Below, one piece after another: positions 30,132-35,647 of a stretch of DNA of 35,647 nt. Within the stretch, counting starts at the first letter, position 1. Every line of letters begins with the position of its first letter. The DNA lies in contig JASUSP010000019.1 of NCBI GenBank assembly GCA_030446005.1, positions 1-35,647 on the forward strand. The letters run 5' to 3'. A program made the translations under genes and the position numbers. Source of the stretch: Tepidanaerobacteraceae bacterium. GTDB taxonomy: Bacteria; Bacillota; Thermosediminibacteria; Thermosediminibacterales; Thermosediminibacteraceae. The notes under the pieces are model-generated. The model had not been told where the DNA came from. It saw nothing but the letters and a program-made list of their open reading frames with translations, and did no database searches.

Positions 30132-31508
30132 TCAGGCATCTGTCGCCTTTAGCTTTTTCAAAATCTCGTAGGCCACCTGGTAGATATCACCCGCTCCGAT
30201 GGTCAAAACGTAGTCTCCTGGTGAAACTTCTCGAACTATAAAATCCGGTATTTCATCCTTGTCGTGGATGTAAGTAACTTTTTTGCCCCTGCGCTTTATG
30301 GCATCGACTATAAGTAAAGATGAAACCCCTTCTATCGGCCTTTCTCCGGCACTGTATATGTTCGTAACTATCACTTCGTCGGCATCGTCAAAGGCCGTTC
30401 CAAATTCTTCTGAAAGGATTTTTGTCCTCGTGTAGCGGTGCGGTTGAAATATTGCGTAAATCTTTTTGGGATTCTGCAATTTTGCGGCTTTGAGGGTGGC
30501 TTTAATCTCCGTAGGATGGTGGGCGTAGTCATCTATAACTTTAATGCCGTTAACCTCTCCCATAAGTTGAAATCGGCGCTTCGCCCCACGAAAGACTTTC
30601 AGTGCTTTTGCAACATCTTCCATTTTCAACCCAAGCCTGTGCGCTACAGCAACAGCTGCCGTCGCGTTATATATATTATGCATTCCGGGTACATTGAGTT
30701 CCAATTCCACCAGGGGCTCTTTTTTGTAATGGACTTCGAATATAGAACTTGCCCCATTTATGCGTATGTTTTTCGGCATATAATCCGCGGGATAATCGAT
30801 TCCATATGTGAAATAAGTCACTTGTATACTCTTCAAGATGTCCCTCACGTTTTCATTGTCGGTTCCCAACAAAGCAAAGCCGCCTTTTTTAATGCCGTTT
30901 ACAAAGGTTTTGTAAGTTTCTTTCATCGCATCCATATCTTTGTAGTAGTCCATGTGGTCGTTTTCAATATTGGTTACCACTGCTATATAAGGGTTGAGCT
31001 TCAAAAAAGAACCGTCGCTTTCGTCAGCTTCGGCCACGAGATATTCCCCTTTACCGAGGGTTGCGTTGCCTCCTATGTCGTTCAGTTCCCCTCCTATTAC
31101 GACAGTAGGGTCCAAACCGCTCTTTTCAATAACCAGCGAAATCATCGAGGTAGTGGTGGTTTTTCCGTGGGCACCTGTTACCGCTATTCCTTTCTTACGA
31201 GCCATCAACAAGCTCAACACATCGGCCCTATGGACAATAGGTATATTTTCTTTTAACGCCTGTAAATATTCTGGATTATCCTGCGGAATGGCGGACGACA
31301 CAACCACCAAATCCGCTCCCTTTACATTTTCGGCATTGTGTCCCAAGAAAACCGTGGCGCCCAATTCTTTCAGCCTGCTCAAAACCTCAGATGGCTTCAG
31401 GTCCGAACCGGATACATCATATCCCAATTCTCTTGCTATCCTTGCTATTCCGCTCATTCCTGTGCCACCGATACCTATAAAATGAATGCGTTTATAATTG
31501 CCCAACAA
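30132..31508 (-). CDS. murC: UDP-N-acetylmuramate-L-alanine ligase (MurC)
   Basis: MurC adds L-alanine to UDP-MurNAc with ATP. The N-terminal Rossmann-type motif is F-I-G-I-G-G-T-G-M-S-G-I-A; the ATP P-loop is G-A-H-G-K-T-T-T-T (residues 112-120), followed by E-A-D-E-S-D-G-S-F and the mid-domain D-D-Y-A-H-H-P-T-E-I motif. Length is 458. The start is TTG (a second TTG follows), with AAGGAG about 9 bases ahead. It is separated from murG by a 171-base spacer containing an inverted repeat, so it may begin a new transcript. Confidence 0.98.
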   Translation of the reverse strand: MLGNYKRIHFIGIGGTGMSGIARIARELGYDVSGSDLKPSEVLSRLKELGATVFLGHNAENVKGADLVVVSSAIPQDNPEYLQALKENIPIVHRADVLSLLMARKKGIAVTGAHGKTTTTSMISLVIEKSGLDPTVVIGGELNDIGGNATLGKGEYLVAEADESDGSFLKLNPYIAVVTNIENDHMDYYKDMDAMKETYKTFVNGIKKGGFALLGTDNENVRDILKSIQVTYFTYGIDYPADYMPKNIRINGASSIFEVHYKKEPLVELELNVPGMHNIYNATAAVAVAHRLGLKMEDVAKALKVFRGAKRRFQLMGEVNGIKVIDDYAHHPTEIKATLKAAKLQNPKKIYAIFQPHRYTRTKILSEEFGTAFDDADEVIVTNIYSAGERPIEGVSSLLIVDAIKRRGKKVTYIHDKDEIPDFIVREVSPGDYVLTIGAGDIYQVAYEILKKLKATDA

Positions 31509-31593
31509 GTTCGGTCTCTCCTTCCAATCTTCCTAAATCGTCATTGACACCGGAATACTATATATTATGCTGAAATTTTATCGATGGTTACTT

Positions 31594-31617
31594 GTCGCAA
31601 AAAGCAAAAGTTGCGAC
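31594..31617 (-). other. Inverted repeat in the murG-murC spacer
   Basis: GTCGCAA and TTGCGAC form a perfect 7-bp stem with a 10-base A-rich loop, in the middle of the 171-base spacer. No T run follows on either strand, so it is not a standard terminator. It could be a protein-binding site or an mRNA-processing stem upstream of murC. The rest of the spacer is AT-rich and I see no strong promoter. Confidence 0.45.
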
Positions 31618-31679
31618 TACGATATCTATATTATCACAGACCCCACGCGAGAAAAATAGGTCTATAAACAAGGATAATT

Positions 31680-32798
31680 TTAGTTCAAAAGGGAGATAAT
31701 TTCTTTCAATATTCTATCCAGAGCATCAGGCCTCCCCAACTTTTTGCTGGCTGCAGACATTTGCTGAAGTCGATTTTTATCAGAAATCAAACTCCGGATT
31801 ACGTCGTATAATCTCTTTCCGCTGAGCTCCCAATCTTTTACGATAACGGCAGCGCCATTTTTTTCCATAAAACGGGCGTTATAATCCTGGTGCTGTCCTG
31901 CCGCTGTTGGCAAAGGCACCAGGATTGCGGGTTTACCAGCCGCAGTGAGTTCGGCTATAGTTATGGCTCCCGCCCTGGAGACCACGAGGTCTGCAGCGGC
32001 TATAGCATAGTGCATATCGTAAACATAAGGCCTTACTTTAATATGTCCTAAGCGCAACGGATTTATTCCTTTATATTCCAGCTTGCTTGCGAACTCTTCA
32101 TAATTCTTTTTGCCCGTAATATGAAAAAGCTGAAATGTATCGTCTTCTTTTATCAAATCTATTAGCTCTAATACCGCTTCGTTGAGTCTTAAAGCACCCT
32201 GGCTTCCTCCAAAGGATAAGATTAAAGGTTTTTCTGCATCCAAATCAAGCTCCTTTATTGCCTTCAATCTTTCGGTAAGGACAATTTCCTGCCTGACCGG
32301 ATTGCCGGTCACAACCACCTTGCTTTTGGGAAAGTACTTTAAAGAATCCGGAAAGCTCACTGCTATTTTATCCACGAAGTGGGAAAGGATTCTATTGGTG
32401 ATACCCGGTTTGACGTTTTGTTCGTGTATAAAAGTCGGAATTTTCATTATGGAAGCGAAAAAAACTACAGGGCCTGCCACATAACCGCCGGTACCGACAA
32501 CCAAGTCCGGCTTTTCTCTTCTTAATAAAACAAAGGATTCTATTCCTCCAAAGGCTACCTCTTTCAGGGTTGAAAGGTTTTCCAGCGACAACTTTCTTTT
32601 GAAGCCTTTTGCCCTGATTTTCCTGAGTTCAAAACCGGCTTTTGGCACGAGGTCGTTTTCCAATCCTCTTTCCGTTCCCACAAAGAGTATTTTCATATCT
32701 GGAAATTTCATTTTTAACCCCTGAGCTATTGCGATCGCAGGGTATATGTGTCCACCCGTTCCGCCTCCTGCGAGTATAACCTTTTTGGGCATAATCAT
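31680..32798 (-). CDS. murG: Lipid II synthase MurG (UDP-GlcNAc transferase)
   Basis: MurG is a peripheral membrane glycosyltransferase (GT-B fold, GT28) that adds GlcNAc to lipid I to make lipid II. The N-terminal G-G-G-T-G-G-H-I-Y-P-A-I-A is the signature, and T-F-I-H-E-Q-N and the C-terminal donor-site motif S-R-A-G-A-I-T-I-A-E-L and P-A-I-L-V-P-L are present. Length is 372. The ATG at 32798 overlaps the ftsW stop (ATGA) with GGAGG 4 bases ahead; an ATG two codons later is an alternative. It works on the same precursor path as the flippase/polymerase partners in this cluster. Confidence 0.97.
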   Translation of the reverse strand: MIMPKKVILAGGGTGGHIYPAIAIAQGLKMKFPDMKILFVGTERGLENDLVPKAGFELRKIRAKGFKRKLSLENLSTLKEVAFGGIESFVLLRREKPDLVVGTGGYVAGPVVFFASIMKIPTFIHEQNVKPGITNRILSHFVDKIAVSFPDSLKYFPKSKVVVTGNPVRQEIVLTERLKAIKELDLDAEKPLILSFGGSQGALRLNEAVLELIDLIKEDDTFQLFHITGKKNYEEFASKLEYKGINPLRLGHIKVRPYVYDMHYAIAAADLVVSRAGAITIAELTAAGKPAILVPLPTAAGQHQDYNARFMEKNGAAVIVKDWELSGKRLYDVIRSLISDKNRLQQMSAASKKLGRPDALDRILKEIISLLN

Positions 32799-33895
32799 TT
32801 TGCCTCCAAGTATCTGGTTATATTTAACAAAATACCAACTTCGGCCAGCGTTATCGTCAGCGAAGAACCCCCATAGCTTATAAAAGGCAGCGGCATCCCT
32901 GTAACGGGCATGGATGCCGTTACAACTGCTACGTGAATTAAAAATTGAAGGGCGACTAGGCTTGTTATGCCGGTAGCCATAAATTTTCCAAATAAATCGG
33001 GAGCATGTAAAGCCGCCCTATACCCCCGCCATATAAAAATGGTAAACATCAAAATAACAAAGACCGCTCCCAAAAAACCCAATTCCTCTCCTATTATAGC
33101 AAATATAAAGTCCGTCTGAGGTTCCGGGAGGTAGAAAAATTTTTGCCTGCTCTGCCCCAGGCCAACTCCCAAAAGTCCTCCAGCCCCGAGGGCATACAGC
33201 GACTGGACGATATTGTAACCGCTGCCGCGAATATCTTCCCAGGGATTCATAAAAGACAACAACCTTACCATCCTGTACGGTTCCACAATAATAAGCACCA
33301 TCACTAGAAAAAGTCCCGCCACTCCCAGTGAGAGCATCTGGGGAATGCTGGCTCCTGCCACGAACAACATGACCATCGAGAGCATACCTATAAGAACAGC
33401 CGCACTGAGGTGCGGTTCGATTACTATGAGTCCGCATGTGATGCCGGTCACCAGCAATACGGGAAGCAGGCCTTTAAAAAAGCTTTTTATATCATCTTGT
33501 TTTCGTTCCAGAGTGCACGAAAGGTATACAACCATGCCGAGTTTTGCAATTTCCGAAGGCTGTACGGTAAACGAACCTATTCCGATCCAGCGCCTTGCCT
33601 CATTAATCTTCAAGCCTATTCCCGGAATCAACACTGCTAAAAGAAGGATGTACATCACAACGAGTATGGTTTTTTCGTATTTTTTTACCTGCCAGTAGTC
33701 GTAATTCATAAAACAAACCATGGCTGCTAGCCCCAAAAAAGCTGCTACCAGTTGCCTTTTCAAAAAGTACAGGCTGTCCTTATGAACATAATACGCCCAT
33801 ACGCTGCTGGAACTGAAAACCATTATTATTCCAAAGCACAAAAGCACCAGCACAGCAAACATGATGACGAAATCAGGGGGATTGCGGTATCTCAC
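32795..33895 (-). CDS. ftsW: SEDS family lipid II polymerase FtsW/SpoVE
   Basis: A ten-helix SEDS protein that polymerises glycan strands with a class B penicillin-binding protein. Family motifs: M-V-F-S-S-S-S-V-W-A, R-R-W-I-G-I-G-S-F-T-V-Q-P-S-E-I-A-K-L, L-G-V-G-L-G-Q-S-R-Q-K and the C-terminal P-V-T-G-M-P-L-P-F-I-S-Y-G-G-S-S. Length is 366. The GTG at 33895 follows GGGGTG by 6 bases. In spore formers the copy between murD and murG is commonly called SpoVE and used for spore cortex as well as, or instead of, vegetative division; sequence alone does not settle which name applies. Confidence 0.93.
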   Translation of the reverse strand: MRYRNPPDFVIMFAVLVLLCFGIIMVFSSSSVWAYYVHKDSLYFLKRQLVAAFLGLAAMVCFMNYDYWQVKKYEKTILVVMYILLLAVLIPGIGLKINEARRWIGIGSFTVQPSEIAKLGMVVYLSCTLERKQDDIKSFFKGLLPVLLVTGITCGLIVIEPHLSAAVLIGMLSMVMLFVAGASIPQMLSLGVAGLFLVMVLIIVEPYRMVRLLSFMNPWEDIRGSGYNIVQSLYALGAGGLLGVGLGQSRQKFFYLPEPQTDFIFAIIGEELGFLGAVFVILMFTIFIWRGYRAALHAPDLFGKFMATGITSLVALQFLIHVAVVTASMPVTGMPLPFISYGGSSLTITLAEVGILLNITRYLEAK

Positions 33896-33909
33896 AATTT
33901 ACACCCCTT

Positions 33910-35268
33910 TTATGCTTTTAGCGAACGCACCGCTTCTTTGAAAGCCCTTCCGCGTTCTTCGAAATTTGAAAACATGTCCCAGCTGGCACATGCCGGTGAA
34001 AGCAGCACCGTATCTCCCGGCTCGGCAAATTTTTTGGCTATTTTAACCGCTTCTTGCATAGACGAGGCCTTCTCTACTTCATAAAAACCCTCTTCTTTGG
34101 CAGTCCTTTCTATTTTGTCGGCCGTGGCACCAATCAGTACAACCTTTTTGACCTTGCCAAAAAATGCCCTAACAAAGGGTTTAAAGTCCACTTTTTTGTC
34201 GTAACCTCCGGCAATCAGAATCACAGGACCTTCTACAGCCTCTAGAGCCTTCAAAGCCGCATCGGGATTTGTCCCCTTCGAGTCGTTGATAAACTTCACG
34301 CCGTCTATGGTATCTACGTATTCCAGCCTGTGCTCGACTCCTTTGAAATCTTTAAGGGTTTCGGCGAGGTTATTCAAATTCGTTTTGGTAATCCATGCCA
34401 CCGCTGCAGCGGCTAGGGCGTTTTCCAAGTTGTGCGAACCTTTAATTCCCAATTCTTTTGCCTCTAAAATCGGATGCATGAGGCCGTTTTCCCTTATCAA
34501 TATAACGCCGTTTTTCACAAAAACGCCTTTTGCAAGCTCCTGTTTTCTGCTGAAAAATACAACCCTGCTCCTTGCCCTTTTTGCCAGCGCTGCCACGACA
34601 GGGTCGTCATAATTGAGTACTGCAAAATCATTTTCATCTTGATTTTCTAAAATCCTGGCTTTAGCTTCTATGTAATTTTCGAAAGTCTTGTGACGGTTGA
34701 GGTGGTCTTCGGTTATGTTCAGAATTACGCTCACCTTCGGCTTGAAGTACAGTATATTCTCAAGCTGGAAGCTGCTTACTTCCACGACGATGTAGTCTTT
34801 CTGGCCATTTTTGTCGGCTTCCTGTATCAGCGGCGTTCCTATATTCCCGGCAACGGATATGTTTTTTCCGTCATTTTTGAGTATCTCGCCTATAAGCGTG
34901 GTGGTGGTGGTTTTTCCGTTGGTTCCCGTAACTGCGATTATCGGAGCTTTGGTGTACCAGTATCCCAGCTCAAGCTCGCTTACCACCAGGATTCCCCGTT
35001 TCTTGGCTTCATCTATAAGGGGAATATCGCTGGGGACCCCCGGACTTACTACGACGAGGTCGGTACCGTCCAGAAGCGCCAGGGGATGGCCGCCAAAACA
35101 TAATTCTATTCCTCTAGGACTTAATTTGTCTACAACCTCTTTCATTTCTTCTTTTGGCCTTATGTCGTTGGCTATAACTTTTGCCCCCATGCCTGAAAGT
35201 TCAATCGCCGCAGCTACGCCGCTTCTTGCAAGCCCCACCACCAAAACTTTTTTACCCCTTAATTCCAT
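33910..35268 (-). CDS. murD: UDP-N-acetylmuramoyl-L-alanine-D-glutamate ligase (MurD)
   Basis: MurD adds D-glutamate to UDP-MurNAc-L-Ala. The N-terminal Rossmann part is L-V-V-G-L-A-R-S-G-V-A; the ATP P-loop G-T-N-G-K-T-T-T-T is at residues 115-123; later come E-V-S-S-F-Q-L-E, L-N-I-T-E-D-H-L-N-R-H and N-D-S-K-G-T-N-P-D-A. The C-terminal L-L-S-P-A-C-A-S-W-D-M-F is diagnostic. Length is 452. The ATG has only a weak AGGG 6 bases ahead. Upstream, where mraY is expected, lies the mobile-element end, so the cluster is interrupted here. Confidence 0.98.
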   Translation of the reverse strand: MELRGKKVLVVGLARSGVAAAIELSGMGAKVIANDIRPKEEMKEVVDKLSPRGIELCFGGHPLALLDGTDLVVVSPGVPSDIPLIDEAKKRGILVVSELELGYWYTKAPIIAVTGTNGKTTTTTLIGEILKNDGKNISVAGNIGTPLIQEADKNGQKDYIVVEVSSFQLENILYFKPKVSVILNITEDHLNRHKTFENYIEAKARILENQDENDFAVLNYDDPVVAALAKRARSRVVFFSRKQELAKGVFVKNGVILIRENGLMHPILEAKELGIKGSHNLENALAAAAVAWITKTNLNNLAETLKDFKGVEHRLEYVDTIDGVKFINDSKGTNPDAALKALEAVEGPVILIAGGYDKKVDFKPFVRAFFGKVKKVVLIGATADKIERTAKEEGFYEVEKASSMQEAVKIAKKFAEPGDTVLLSPACASWDMFSNFEERGRAFKEAVRSLKA

Positions 35269-35324
35269 CGGTTGCCCTGGTCATCCAAACTGTGACAAAC
35301 TTCCCAGTTTAGACGGCTGGGGTA

Positions 35325-35581
35325 TTTTTTACCGCCTTTTTTGGCTTCCCTGCCCCAGCAGGCGGTATTTGGGAAGCCTTCAGCCCCTGCCCCAAGAAGC
35401 AGGAACTCGCGCCCTTAACCGGGTCTCCCCACTTGCCCCGAGAGTAATACTCCCTTCAGGACAGAGACGTCCCTTAATACCTTCTCAGGGGAGAGTGGCG
35501 TTACCACCGCTACCTTGAGAACTCGCCAGAGATTATAGCTTGCGCTACAGGCACCAAGACTTGTTCCGTCCAGAGGTCTTG
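35325..35581 (-). ncRNA. Structured RNA, probably TnpB omega RNA (reRNA) at the element's 3' end
   Basis: Read on the minus strand, this GC-rich stretch folds into a series of stems: CAAGAC/GTCTTG (35581-35555), TAGC-GCAA-GCTA with a GNRA loop (35547-35536), TTCTCA/TGAGAA (35521-35482) enclosing GTGG/CCAC, and CCTGC/GCAGG (35403-35386). It ends in a clear H-type pseudoknot: an 8-bp stem (35378-35371 with 35350-35343) whose loop contains the 5' arm of a 7-bp stem (35367-35361 with 35336-35330), with linkers AAA and AAAAAA. TnpB guide RNAs overlap the 3' end of tnpB and end in a pseudoknot, which fits. Identification is by architecture; boundaries are approximate. Confidence 0.55.
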
Positions 35582-35645
35582 ATACCTTCTCTGGCTCACT
35601 CCCAAAGCTTTTTATCAGTTTTATCGCTCTGTCTATCTCCTTTAG
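35415..35645 (-). CDS. Possible TnpB C-terminus (enters from right edge)
   Basis: One minus-strand frame is open from the window edge to a TAA at 35417-35415 (76 codons), starting L-K-E-I-D-R-A-I-K-L-I-K-S-F-G and including L-D-G-T-S-L-G and Y-N-L-W-R-V-L-K-V. The other two frames meet stops within about 50 bases. The frame overlaps the structured RNA, as the last part of tnpB does in IS200/IS605 and IS607 elements. No RuvC or zinc-finger motif falls inside the window, so assignment rests on context. It could be non-coding sequence that is open by chance. Confidence 0.4.
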   Translation of the reverse strand, partial: LKEIDRAIKLIKSFGSEPEKVSRPLDGTSLGACSASYNLWRVLKVAVVTPLSPEKVLRDVSVLKGVLLSGQVGRPG

Positions 35646-35647
35646 TT

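Noticed and set aside
30438-31256. Plus-strand open frame of 272 codons
   Set aside because: Fully antisense to murC, whose motifs are intact; composition (Phe/Tyr/His-rich) is that of a shadow.
34811-35518. Plus-strand open frame of 235 codons across the start of murD and the structured RNA
   Set aside because: It is antisense to the clear MurD protein and to the RNA, shows no recognisable domain, and has low-complexity Ser/Pro composition typical of a shadow frame.
35269-35647. Group II intron 3' end, RNase P RNA or IscB/HEARO RNA as alternatives for the structured RNA
   Set aside because: No group II domain V sequence and no RNase P conserved core was seen; an IscB-type RNA would lie upstream of its gene in the opposite arrangement, and the plus-strand reading has early T runs. 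The TnpB-type reading fits better but remains unproven.

Overview
The window reads as a chromosomal segment from a spore-forming, low-GC anaerobic Firmicute, most like the thermophilic clostridia around Thermoanaerobacterales/Thermosediminibacterales. This placement is an inference from gene content: a full sporulation sigma cassette (spoIIGA-sigE-sigG), spoIVA, spoIIP, ylmC, YIEGIA/DUF3189 genes, a TM1266-type hydrogenase-associated regulator, and many TTG/GTG starts behind strong Shine-Dalgarno sites. Every gene I can support, including the tRNA, lies on the minus strand, so transcription runs from the right edge to the left edge.

In transcription order (right to left). (1) 35647-35270: the 3' end of a mobile element, with a TnpB-like open frame entering from the right edge and a strongly structured RNA containing an H-type pseudoknot, ending just upstream of murD. 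(2) 35268-24555: peptidoglycan and division (dcw) cluster murD, ftsW/spoVE, murG, murC, murA, ftsQ/divIB, DUF881, sbp, ftsA, ftsZ, closed by a terminator. (3) 24513-21716: spoIIGA-sigE-sigG plus a small membrane protein, with a spoIIG-like promoter and a hairpin that buries the sigG ribosome-binding site. (4) 21633-21373: ylmC/ymxH with its own terminator. (5) 21286-15637: B12-binding-type radical SAM protein, pgeF (ylmD), then phoP-phoR-phoU, closed by a terminator. (6) 15535-11701: DUF1614, spoIIP, YIEGIA, its capping subunit and two tandem DUF3189 proteins. (7) 11696-7904: DUF512 radical SAM/PDZ protein, der and gpsA behind a good sigma-A promoter, closed by a terminator. (8) spoIVA. (9) an isolated tRNA-Pro(GGG) with its own promoter and terminator. 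(10) 5966-129: MATE transporter, HlyD-like protein, yggS (ylmE), sepF (ylmF), yggT (ylmG), divIVA, TM1266-type regulator, mtnN and a DUF5665 membrane protein. (11) at the left edge, the N-terminus of an IS607-type serine recombinase.

The themes are cell division, wall synthesis and sporulation. Compared with Bacillus subtilis (ftsA-ftsZ-spoIIGA-sigE-sigG-ylmA-ylmC-ylmD-ylmE-ylmF-ylmG-ylmH-divIVA), the same order is present but split: about 15 kb carrying the pho regulators, the spoIIP/YIEGIA block, der-gpsA, spoIVA, tRNA-Pro and two transport genes lies between ylmD (pgeF) and ylmE (yggS).

Most of the window is ordinary core genome. The parts most worth a second look are the structured RNA/TnpB remnant next to murD, the sigG leader hairpin, the spoIIG promoter with its long spacer, the YIEGIA/DUF3189 module, and the 15-kb interruption of the ylm cluster. 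No CRISPR array or rRNA was seen.
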